Below are positions 22,481 through 32,369 of a stretch of 64,000 bases of DNA, in pieces. Origin of the DNA: Ziziphus jujuba (taxonomy: Eukaryota > Streptophyta > Magnoliopsida > Rosales > Rhamnaceae); contig NC_083390.1 of NCBI RefSeq assembly GCF_031755915.1, positions 21,437,501 through 21,501,500 on the forward strand. Direction: 5' to 3'. The stretch's first letter is position 1; the number at the start of each line of letters is the position of its first letter. Both the position numbers and the translations under genes were made by a program. The notes under the pieces are model-generated. The model was not told where the DNA came from, did no database searches, and worked only from the letters and a program-made list of their open reading frames with translations.

Positions 22481-23689
22481 TTAGCCAGTTCTCTTAGCAA
22501 ATTTCTGGATTACCTCCGAAGCAATCTTTTGAAAACGATCTTGGTTATATTCCAGCGTACCTCGAATCTGTTCTATTTGAGACACATCACCATCACCACC
22601 TTGGTCGTCACCTATCTCCTTCAGAATCATAGCTAAAATGGAAGTCAGGACCCTGCACTTTTTAGTCTGAAGATGAGCAAACATTTGGTGATCGAACAAA
22701 CGAGCATACCTCCATGTCTGTCTTCTCTGCTTTTCATCATTTGAACCTTCAAAATTCTGGAAAATTGTGTATATCATCTCCAACCCATAATGATCGTCTG
22801 TACAATACAAAGCTACAATAAGATCATCTTGGTTTGCTTCAAGCTTATCAGCAACTCTTCTAAACAGATGGTAACCATGCAATCCAGTGAGTGAAAGATG
22901 TTGCTCGAATGCAAATCTAGCCAACCCTTTCACATTTCCTCTCAACTCATTGAAATGGTAAACAAACCTCGATAATGTCTCCTTAAACGGGGACCAGTAG
23001 GAGAATACCATTCGAACAGCTTCAAGATTTCCTTCAACGGGGTTCAGTCCCCGAATCACAAAACGACGTTTGTTGAAATCCCAATACCGATTCTTGATGT
23101 TCCCCCAAGATTTGAGAAAGTTGCTGGGGGGTTTGGTAGCAAGCCGAAGCAAACAATCACAAACATAAGCTCCAACACAACAGGTTGCAGAATCATCCAA
23201 AGGCCATAGAATCTCTGCTGCTCCATCTGGATTATTAGGATTGGTTGTAATAGGACTTTGGTCAAATGCAGTGAATTCTTCATCATCTGGGGTTGTGTTT
23301 GTGGGAATTTCCGGGAAAACATATTTCCCCTCGGGAATATAATACAGATTCCATGCAGAAACCATTATAGCTCCGATGGTTCTACGAGTTACTGTTCCTT
23401 GCAAGGAGGCCAAACCTTCTTTGACAATAGGTGCTAACTGTGTTGGACTATCATATCTTCTCAAAACGATTCCTTTCAAATTCAGCAGCCGATCATCGGT
23501 CCAATCAGACCTACTTTCAGGTTCAAGACTAAATCTTGGCAAACCAGCAAACCTAGGATGTACATACCACAATAATTCATCAGGGATTTCAAATATGTCT
23601 TCTTTTTTTTGCTTTTTATTTGGATGAACAATTTCAAATGAGTCATCTTGTTGAGAAGCAGAGCTTTGGGCATTTGATTGTTCTTCCAT
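22481..23689 (-). CDS. RNL-6: intact rhabdovirus nucleocapsid-like protein, 402 residues
   Basis: This is the only complete frame of the family here. I chose the ATG at 23689 (MEEQSNAQSS) because every well-preserved copy but RNL-8 keeps MEEQ or MEGQ; the frame stays open 27 codons further upstream into low-complexity sequence. Features seen: a lysine cluster KKQKK at residues 25-29 that could be a nuclear signal; DWTDDRLLNLKGIVLRRY at 62-79; IGAIMVSAWNLYY at 105-117; CCVGAYVCDCLLRLATK at 170-186; RGLNPVE at 213-219; FAFEQHLSLTGL at 259-270; and QTWRYARLFD at 324-333. No signal peptide or membrane segment is seen. The ordering of these blocks, especially the WRYARxFD...LQxxxC end, recalls cytorhabdovirus/varicosavirus nucleocapsid proteins, which coat viral RNA. 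Identity is inferred from memory of the family. It may be a domesticated protein or a young relic. Confidence 0.75.
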   Translation of the reverse strand: MEEQSNAQSSASQQDDSFEIVHPNKKQKKEDIFEIPDELLWYVHPRFAGLPRFSLEPESRSDWTDDRLLNLKGIVLRRYDSPTQLAPIVKEGLASLQGTVTRRTIGAIMVSAWNLYYIPEGKYVFPEIPTNTTPDDEEFTAFDQSPITTNPNNPDGAAEILWPLDDSATCCVGAYVCDCLLRLATKPPSNFLKSWGNIKNRYWDFNKRRFVIRGLNPVEGNLEAVRMVFSYWSPFKETLSRFVYHFNELRGNVKGLARFAFEQHLSLTGLHGYHLFRRVADKLEANQDDLIVALYCTDDHYGLEMIYTIFQNFEGSNDEKQRRQTWRYARLFDHQMFAHLQTKKCRVLTSILAMILKEIGDDQGGDGDVSQIEQIRGTLEYNQDRFQKIASEVIQKFAKRTG

Positions 23690-23720
23690 GGCAAGCAAAG
23701 CTAACTGATAGTAGTATATC

Positions 23721-23834
23721 CTGGACAATGGAAAAAAAAAAAAAATATATATATATATATATACACACATATATGTATAACAAAATCATCAGTAAGCAAC
23801 CCAAAAAATACAATAAAAAACAGAGAGAGCAGAC
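23721..23834 (-). other. putative 5'-UTR intron of RNL-6
   Basis: On the minus strand, AAAG is followed by GTCTGC (boundary 23835/23834). The stretch ends with a long pyrimidine run and TTGTCCAG before 23720, 31 bases upstream of the ATG. The presumed 5' exon (CCATAGCCAAAGCTTGC, about 23835-23880) recurs upstream of RNL-2, RNL-5 and, with one change, RNL-8. An intron is not expected from a viral gene, so it would be host-acquired. Not proven without transcripts. Confidence 0.5.
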
Positions 23835-23880
23835 CTTTCTGCAAGCTTTGGCTATGGCAGTGAAGTGAGACCGGAGCTGA

Positions 23881-24195
23881 TTGAGAAGTGAAACTTTACA
23901 GAATGGTTCAATATGGATATAGAATTCTATTTTTATAAATAACAATCAAATGTTTGGATTGACGAATACTTGGAGATAAAAATTGGGTAAAGTTAAGGGA
24001 CTAAATAGAAAGAAAAAAAATAAATCTTTACTCAAACAGAGAGGACAATTACACTGGTTCCACTGTTAAAAAAGCTTTTTTATTTCCTTCTCCATTAAGG
24101 ATCCGAATGATATGAACAGACAGCGGTCAGTTTCTGTCAAATATAGTACGTTTAGCTTTACAGTTTGAGAAGCTACGCTTTACCCCTTTTTTTTT

Positions 24196-24226
<31 letters not shown>

Positions 24227-26453
24227 GTTTAGAAGCTTTTCTGGAAATCTGAAGCTCTTTTATAAAAGAGAAAATGCTTGGTGCTAAATTAGTTTAATTG
24301 CTCCATTGCCATTTGAAAAAAAAATAAATAAAAAATAAAAAATAAAAAACCACAGGAGAGCAGAGGAGAAAGCAAAGAAACCATTATTACATGGCACTTT
24401 TACGTAGTAGGTTGATTAAAAAATGGAACACAACAATTCGTTTAAATATGCATTTCTTCAAACCCACAGCAGCAAAACTGAGAAAAAATAGTAATAATAA
24501 TAAAAAATATATACACAGGTAATTGAAATTGTAAAATACATGTTTGCCCCCAATGTTATTTGATTAGTCCCAGTCATGACTGTCAAAATGTGTATCATAT
24601 TGTATGACATTTTATTTAAAAAATGATACTATGGTAAGATACACCCACGCTCATAATTTTATGTAATGTATTAGATATATATTATTCATAAAGATGAGAA
24701 ACAGAGTAATTATATGTCCTTAGTGTTCCAAAAAAATCTATTATAAAGATGAAAAGCAGAGTAAAGAAAAAAAAAAAAATTTGTCAGTGCAGATGTGATA
24801 GTATAGTTGTAGGACTATTAAAAGAAAGGGTATTGTTATGTCATTAATTTTTTTTTTTTTGTTTTTTTTTTGGGAAAACTAATTGTAATGTCAGCATGGC
24901 GATCAATTTTAACACCGTTATCAGGAATTAAATTAATTTATAACAATGAAACTTCAGTCTAATTGGTAGAAATCAAAAATTCATAACTGAAATCATATAA
25001 CTCTAAAATTTCAAGATACCCAAATATAATTTATCCTAAAAAAGACGTTTATAATAAATTATAATTGTGATTGAGGAAGAAAAAGGACAAGTAGAGAGGA
25101 AAACTACGGAGTTTAAATAATTGTCTTTAATTGTTATTTTAGAAACTAGAAATATGGTTCTCATAAGCTCGGCACAGTGGTTGTATCATTTAAAGTATAC
25201 CTCTAAATTCAAGTTCAATCCTTAATGTAGGTGAAAAATCTCCCTCCTCTAATGTGTTCGACTCCTATTGTACAACACAAATACAAAGACCTCAAGCATT
25301 GTTTCTTTTCCCAGACTTTTTTCTTTTCTTTTCATTTTTCCTTGGCAAAGTTGAAGCATCTCATGCATGTGCAACACAAATACAAGGACCTGAAGCATTG
25401 TTTCCTTTCCTGACTTTATTCTTTTCTTTTCTTTTCATTTTTTCCTTGGCAAAGTTGAAGCATCTTCTTTCTTCTCTGCAAATTAATCTCTCTCTTTTTT
25501 TCTTTTTTTTTTCCCTTTGGTTGTATGCATACCAGAAGTATCGGTCGGTACATTTTTTATGTATTACAATGAAATTTCCAATACAGTGAAATTTTCGATA
25601 CATCTAACAATTTGTACTCAAATGCCATTGAGATGATACATATGGAACTCTCGATAACATTGACCACAAGTGATAACCCTCACTGTTGGATTCAAATAGA
25701 GTTGGAGATAAAAAAATCCCTCCTGATCCCCCAATTTAACATGTTCAAGAAAAATTATTATTTAATTATATATAAGATCGGAACAATTCAAATGACAATG
25801 AGCTCCCAAAACCTTTTGCGGTAAACAAGTCATGCATTTTTCCCAGTCAAGAAATTGTTCTCTCGGCCAGGAGAATAAGCATTTACAACCAACAAAGTTG
25901 ATCCTAGGCAACAACAAATTTCTTGAGGGTGGCCTCCTGGTAGAAAAAACTGTCCTAGAATACCATTTTCTACCTAGCATTAATGCTATACTACTGCAGA
26001 ATTTCAAGGGGCTTAGCTTAAGCTTACCATCCATGAGCATTTATTCAGACATCCTTAATTCAAATTCATGAGATAGCCCTGGGCTCTCTGGTCTAGGATT
26101 TTCTATAATTGAAATCTGCTTAATGCGAAGTTTCGGATCAAGGTTCTAATAAGCTAAGATGCTCAATTAAGGTACATGCAATGCATAGTCCTCAAAAGTA
26201 TACCAGAAAACAACTAAAATCATGTTCTACATGGTTTTAGAAAGGTATCCATGGAAAAAACTTAATATAAGACAGATTTAAAACATAAAAGCATTAACAC
26301 AATTCTCTGTTACTCCACAGAGGCATTAAAATAATAAATACTGCTAGCATACAAGAACACCATAGTAAACAAACTCACAATGATAACATCTCTGCATGAC
26401 AATAGGCAACAAAACAGTGATAAACTATAGATATACACACATAAAATTACGAT
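23881..26453. other. spacer between RNL-6 and RNL-7
   Basis: No gene. It includes a T19-G22 homopolymer junction (24187-24227, listed separately), the CCATTGCCATTTGAAAA block near 24303 shared with 28197 and 31351, an A/T-rich segment 24500-25150, and a pyrimidine-rich segment 25230-25520 that carries an imperfect direct repeat of about 110 bp (near 25264-25360 and 25370-25460). From 25840 the shared spacer blocks resume. Confidence 0.6.
24187..24227 (+). repeat. homopolymer junction T19 followed by G22
   Basis: Nineteen T are followed immediately by 22 G. The length may be unreliable in any assembly. Confidence 0.9.
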
Positions 26454-27050
26454 TCAGAAATAGCTTGTTCCTCCCTCAAATGTCACCACCTTTGACTCTT
26501 CGTAAGCAGTTCTTGTCGTCGTCGAAGCAAAACGCTGGGTTATGAGAGAACCAACATCCCAATGATAATATCTCTCCTGTTCCGTTATACGTTGAACCTG
26601 TGCTATTTGAGACACATAACCATCGACACATTGGTCCTCACCTATCTCCTTCAGAATCATAGCTAAAACGGAAGTCAGAACCATGCAGTTTTTGGTCTGG
26701 AGATGAGGAAACATTTGTGCATCAAACAAATGAGCATACTTCCATGTCTTGTCTTCTCTGGTTTTCATCATCTGAACCTTCAAAATTCTATAAAATGTGA
26801 TTATCATCTCCAACCCACACCGAGTCATTGGACAATTCAACTCTACAGAAAGATCATCTGGGTTTGCTTCGAGCTTATTATCAGCAACAATTCTAAACAG
26901 ATAGTAACTATACAGTCCTGGGAGTGAAAGATGTTGCTCGAATGCAAATCTAGCTAACCGTTTTACATTTCCTCTTAACTCATTGAAATGGTAAAGAAAC
27001 CTCGATAATGTATTCCTGAACAAGGACCATTTGCTGAACGCCATTTGTAT
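26454..27050 (-). pseudogene. RNL-7: 5'-truncated nucleocapsid-like copy joined to a PSS1 fragment
   Basis: Only the C-terminal half remains, about 200 codons ending at 26454. Landmarks are NTLSRFLYHFNELRGNVK, FAFEQHLSLPGLYSYYLFR and TWKYAHLFDAQMFPHLQTKN. Between about 26740 and 26800 the residues differ completely from the other copies, then return to frame, which fits two compensating indels. Upstream, homology stops near 27050 and the sequence passes directly into a copy of the PSS1 3' end in the same orientation. It has no family start codon. Confidence 0.75.
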
Positions 27051-27239
27051 ACCTTGGTGCAAAATCATTGCCTCTTTTTCTTAAGAGTTTGATGCAATTG
27101 CCAAGACCAAACAATCAGGAATACAACATGCAGGTCCTGCAGATACCCAGAAGACTACGAGCCTCAATGGCATGGATTTAGCACATAATCCCGGTAGAAT
27201 CAGTAAAAAGAAGGTCATCTAGGTCCGTGAAAACCAAGT

Positions 27240-27278
<39 letters not shown>

Positions 27279-27460
27279 TTTTTCATAAAATGAACCACCC
27301 ATTACCGAATTCGATGCGAATAAGAATTTCAACAATACAAATAGCAACAAGAAGCCAACAAAATGTGCCTTCCTACTTCACTGTTTTTAGGAAAAATTGA
27401 GACAGAAAGCAACAGAAGGAAAAAAAAACACAGGTCCAGGTGCATTTCACAAATTTGTTT
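27051..27460 (-). pseudogene. duplicated 3' fragment of PSS1 (last two exons)
   Basis: The plus-strand sequence from GTGCAAAATCATTGCC at about 27056 matches PSS1 from 31828 onward: the last exon (27060-27200 against 31835-31962), the intron, and the penultimate exon (about 27300-27395 against 32090-32178). Intron and splice sites are largely kept, so this is a genomic duplication and not a retrocopy. The intron carries a TA/T microsatellite (27244-27283). Several substitutions and small changes break the frame. The match fades near 27460, inside the region corresponding to PSS1 intron 11. Confidence 0.85.
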
Positions 27461-29390
27461 CTCTTTTCTTTTTTTCTTTTTTTCCTTTTTCTTTTTTTTT
27501 TTTTTATTGTTTTGGTTATAGAAGAGCCCAAACAGTTTCGAAAGCCCGTTCTTTTCTAATGGGGTTATTCGGGTCCCTTTTGTAATTAACCATTTACCCT
27601 TATGGGTTCCCATATGATTTTTTTTGTTATATAAAGTGTTTTCAAGGGAAGAAAATAAGAAGGAAAAATAAGAGAGAAGAGGGGAAAAAAAAAAAAAAAA
27701 AAAAAAAGAACACTTCTTGTTTGTTCTTCGTTAATTCAGTTTTGACTACACACTCTGTATTTACACAAGAAACAAGTCCGTGGACTTACACTAGGCACCA
27801 CATATCCAAGACAGCTCCAAACATGATGAGCAGTTTACAATCCACTCAATATTCACAGAATCCCCCATTTGATCCCCCTGTATAGTCGTCCCATTTGATC
27901 TGGGCCCACCCCTGTTCGAATCTTAAATCCTCATAAATAATATTTCAGATGCCATGTCAAACAAACATGCAAGAAAATTGTCAACAGCAAGATGAAAAAA
28001 GGGTCTTCTGAAAGTATTTTTCTTTGGCAACTGAAGCTTGTACTTTACAGAAACCAAACTGACCACTCAGAACTCCGGTAACTTTATGTTAAATAAAATA
28101 ACCTCAAAAAAAAAAAAAAAAAGCGTTTTGAGCTAGAGAAATGCTTGTACCAACCGTCATATTTTTGAGAGGTGGTTACTTTTAAACCATAATTGTTTCA
28201 TTGCCATTTGAAAAATAAATAAAAATAAAAAAACAAAAGAGAGCAGAAGAGAAAACCAAGAAACCATTATTACATGGCACTTCTTTATATAGCAGGGTTA
28301 TCAAAAAATGGAACACAACAATTTGTATATACATTGCTTGATTCATACGACAAAACTGAAAAAAAAAAAAAAATAGTAATAATAATAAATAAAATAATAT
28401 ATATTGAAATTATAAAATGGCGCATTCTCGGACGAGGGAAAAATTTGCTGACGATGAGAAAATTATTATTTAATTAATATAGGATCGCATCGAAACAGTT
28501 TAATGATAATGAGTGCCTAAAACCTTTTGTGACAAACTAGTAAGTCATGCATTTTTCCCAATCTTCTGTGCTCAAGAAACTATGATCTCTCGGCCAGGAT
28601 ATTAAGCATCTACAGCAAACAAAGTTGACCTTTGGCCCCAAAAAAAATAAATAAATAAATAAAAATTCTTGAGAGTGTTGGGAGTCCTGGAAGATTAAGC
28701 TTCCTATAATACCATTTTCTAACTAGCATTAACGTTATACTGCTGCAGAATTACAAGGGGCTTTGCAAGCTTATCCTCCATGAGCATTTATTCAGATCCT
28801 TAATTCAAATTCATGTGATAGCCTTGAAATAATCGGGTAAAGAAGCATGATATGGGGTTTGATTTGGGGTTTTAGCGCTCTCTGTTCTAGGATTTTCTAT
28901 AATCAAAATCTGCTTAGCACGATGTAATGCACAGTCCTCAAAAGGATTGCAGACAACAACTAAAATCATGTTTTACATAGTTTTAGGTTGGAATCCAATG
29001 GATACTAATGTTTTTAAACCAGTTGTGTAATTATTCAAACAACTAAAGAATTATGATGTGCATGCATTTTAAGATCTATGTACGATCAGATGACATTTCA
29101 GAGACTCAAGGAAACAAAGTGTCTAGCTTAAAAGGCCATGGAAAAGACTTAATATAAGACACAAATTTATTACATACAAGCATTAAGACAATTCTCTGTT
29201 TCTCCATACATGTATTAAAATAATAATACTGCTAGAATACAAGAACACCATAGTAGACAAGCCCTCAACGATAACAGCTCTACGAGAGAATAAGCAACAA
29301 AACCATGATAAACTATATATATACACAAAAAAAAACAAAAAATTAAGATTCAGAAACAGCTTGTTCTTCCCTCAAATGCAACAACCCTTC
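27461..29390. other. spacer between the PSS1 fragment and RNL-8
   Basis: No gene. T/A-rich runs lie at 27466-27507 and 27686-27707. The interval 27930-28220 matches the flank at 31130-31360, and 28220-28480 matches 24330-24540 and 31400-31620. The usual array spacer blocks follow (28570-29300). Confidence 0.65.
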
Positions 29391-30527
29391 TTAACCAGTT
29401 CTCGTCGTCTTCGAAGCAAATTTCTGGATTACCCTAGAAGCAATCTCCTGGTGCAAATTTCTAGTCGATTCGGGTATAGATTGAATCTCTACTATTTGAG
29501 ACACATCACCAGCACCGCCTTGGTCATCACCAATCTCCTTCAGAATCATAGCTAAAATAGAAGTCAGATCCTTGCAGTTTTTAGTCTGGAGATGACCAAA
29601 CATTTGTGCATCAAACAATCGAGCGTACCTTCATGTCTGCCTACTCTGGTTTTCATCATTTGAACCTTCAAGCTTCTGTAAAATGGTGTCTATCATCTCC
29701 AACCCACGCTGAGTTACTGAACTATTCAACTCTACGGAAAGATCATCTGGGTTGGCTTCGAGCTTATCAGTTACTCTTCTAAACAGTTTGTAACTATGCA
29801 ATCCAGTGAGTGAAAGATGTTGCTCGAATGCAAATCTAGCCAACCCTTTTGCATTTCCTCTTAACTCATTGAAATGGTAAACAAACCTCGACAATGTATT
29901 GTTGAACGAGGACGGGTTGCTGAACTCCATTTGAACAAGTTCAAGGTTTTCTTGAATGGGGTTCAGTCCCTGAATCTCAAAATGACGTTTGTTTAAATCA
30001 GAATACCGATTTTTGATGTTAACCCAAGCCCTAAGCAAGTTGCAGGCGGGTTTGGTTGCAAGCCGAAGCAAACATGCACAAACATAAGCTCCCACGGCGC
30101 AGGTTACAGAATCATCCACAGGCCATTGAATTTCTGCTCCTCCATTTGGATTATTAGAATTGGTGACACAAGGACTCTGGCTTAATGCAGTGAATTCTAC
30201 ATCATCCGGGGTTGTGTTTATGGGGATTTCTGGGAAAACATATTTCCTATCGGTTACACTATACAGATTCCATGCAGAAACCATGATAGCGCCAATGGTT
30301 CTATGAGAAACATTTTCTTGCAACGAGGTCAAACCTTCTTTGACGATAGTGGCTAATTGGGTTGGATTATTATATCTTCTCAAAACGATTCCTTTTAAAT
30401 TCAGCAGCCGATCATCTGTCCAATCAGACTTACTTTGGGGCTGTGGTACTGTAACACGAACACCGGAAAATATAGAATTTATTTTCTCACGATCATTACT
30501 CATAAGGATTTCAACTATGTCTTCCAT
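29391..30527 (-). pseudogene. RNL-8: full-length nucleocapsid-like gene with one in-frame stop
   Basis: The ATG at 30527 starts MEDIVEIL and the reading ends at 29391, 379 codons. The single lesion is TGA at 29631-29633 inside the conserved SRQT-RYARLFD block, where the other copies have TGG. The protein upstream of the stop (about 298 residues) keeps SDWTDDRLLNLKGIVLRRYN, TIGAIMVSAWNLYSVTDR, DDSVTCAVGAYVCACLLRL and FAFEQHLSLTGLHSYKLFRR. Compared with RNL-6, the first ~29 residues including the lysine cluster are missing, so the start codon directly adjoins an EDIxEI segment. The upstream block at 30690-30715 again suggests a 5'-UTR exon. The copy lies nearest PSS1. Confidence 0.8.
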
Positions 30528-31364
30528 GGCAAAGCTAACTGATAGTATACTTAGGGTTTTACATTCAATGAAAAAAAACCCAACAGTTGGAAAAGAGACA
30601 AACCATATACATATGACGAAATCATCAGTAAGCAACCCAAAAAGAAAGAAAAGAAAAATAAAATAAAATAAAGAACACAGAGGGCAGACCTTTCTGCAAG
30701 CTTTGTCTATGGCGGTGAAGAGAGACCGAAGCCGATTGAGAAGTGGAATTCTATTTTACTAATCACGATCAAATAGCTAGATTGAGGAAGCCTTGAAGAT
30801 AAAATGGGTAAGGTGCAGAGATTAAATAGGAAGAAAAAGAAAAAAAAAAGCTAACTCAGACAGAGAGGACAAACCGCACCGATTCTACTTGTTAAAGCTT
30901 TTTATGCCCTTCTCCATTAAGAGTATGAAGGGCATGAACAAACAGTGGTCATTTCCATCAACATTGACGGGAGAGAATAAATCCTATGCTTCGCTTTATT
31001 AAAGCTACATTTTATTGTTTTGGTATAGATGCTCTTCTAGTAATCTGAACCTCTTTTTTATAGAAGAGTCCAAACACTTTCAAAAGCTGATTTCGAACCT
31101 TAAAAAGTTATAACATTTCAGAAAACATGCCTAACAAGCTACGATAAAACTTGTCAACAGGTAAATAAAGTAAGGTCTTCTGAAGGTATTTTTCTTTGGC
31201 AACTGAAGTTTATACCTACAGAAACCTAGCCGACTACTCAGAACCCTGAAACTTTATATCAAATAAAAGAACCTCATAAGAGCCTTTTAGGCTGGAGAAA
31301 TGCTAGCTCTGACAGTCATATTACCCAGAGATGGTTAATAAACTATTTGTTCCATTGCCATTTG

Positions 31365-31410
<46 letters not shown>

Positions 31411-31640
31411 AACCAAGAAACCATAAGAGAGCAAAAGAGAAAACAAGGAAGCCATTATTACATGGCACTTTTATATAGCAGGGTGATCAAAAAATGGAAC
31501 ACAACAATTCGTATATATATTTCTTGAATCACACAACAAAACAGGAAAAAAAAAATTACATGTAAATTGAAATTATAAAATGGCTCATTCTCGGACTAGG
31601 GAAAAATTTGCCGGTAACGGTGACAAAGCAGTAACTCATG
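30528..31640. other. spacer between RNL-8 and the PSS1 3' end
   Basis: No gene. It contains the putative 5'-UTR exon block of RNL-8, the flank shared with 27930-28220, and a 43-base A run (31367-31409) where the homologous spacers have shorter AT-rich runs. The PSS1 3' UTR probably begins right of about 31640; no polyadenylation site could be fixed. Confidence 0.6.
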
Positions 31641-31834
31641 AGCCCTTCTAAAAGAAGCATTTTTCCCACTGCCTAACGAGAAAGAATAGAGATATTCTCT
31701 GCTCAAGAAACTGTGATGCACTAAGCTAAGAGAATAAGCATTTACAATTAATAAAGACGACCAGTATTTACAACCCAGATGGATACCTCAAAAACTGGAA
31801 AGGAATCAAAGAATTAATGTAGCTCAGTGCAAAA

Positions 31835-32301
31835 TCATTGCCTCTTTCTCTTAAAAGTTTGATGCAATTGCCAGGACCAAACAATCAGAATTATAATGAG
31901 CGCAGCTCCTGCAGATACCCAGAAGACGACGAGCCATAATGGCATGGATTTCGGATACAATCCTGGTACAATCAGTAAGAATAAGGTCAATTAAGTCAGT
32001 CACACCGAGTCAATTATTTTTTTTTTTTTGTTTATTTCCCCTAATTTCATATAGCTTTCTTCATGAAGACAACTACAAAAGGAACTTACCATTGCCGAAC
32101 TTGATGCAAATAAGAAGTTCAAGAATACAAATAGCAACAGAAAGCCAACAAAATGCACCAACCTTCTTCACTGTATTTCTGAAAAATTTAGACAGAAAGC
32201 AAACAGAAGGTAAAAAAATGTATGTAAAAATCCAAGTGCATATCACAAATTTTCATTAACTAATGAAATTTGCTTGTATTGAGAAAGGGGACAGTAAAAG
32301 C

Positions 32302-32369
<68 letters not shown>

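Noticed and set aside
22481..23689. alternative that the RNL family is a flexuous filamentous (potexvirus/betaflexivirus or potyvirus) coat protein
   Set aside because: The characteristic coat-protein motifs of those families are absent, while the order of conserved blocks fits plant rhabdovirus nucleocapsid better. A profile search would settle it.
23690..23770. 27-codon upstream extension of the RNL-6 frame
   Set aside because: It is translated TA-repeat and poly-T sequence within the putative intron, is not conserved in other copies, and precedes the MEEQ start.
31367..31409. 43-base A run as the tail of a SINE or retrocopy
   Set aside because: The flanks on both sides match the spacers near 28210 and 24310, which carry AT-rich runs at the same point, so it is an expanded tract, not a new insertion.
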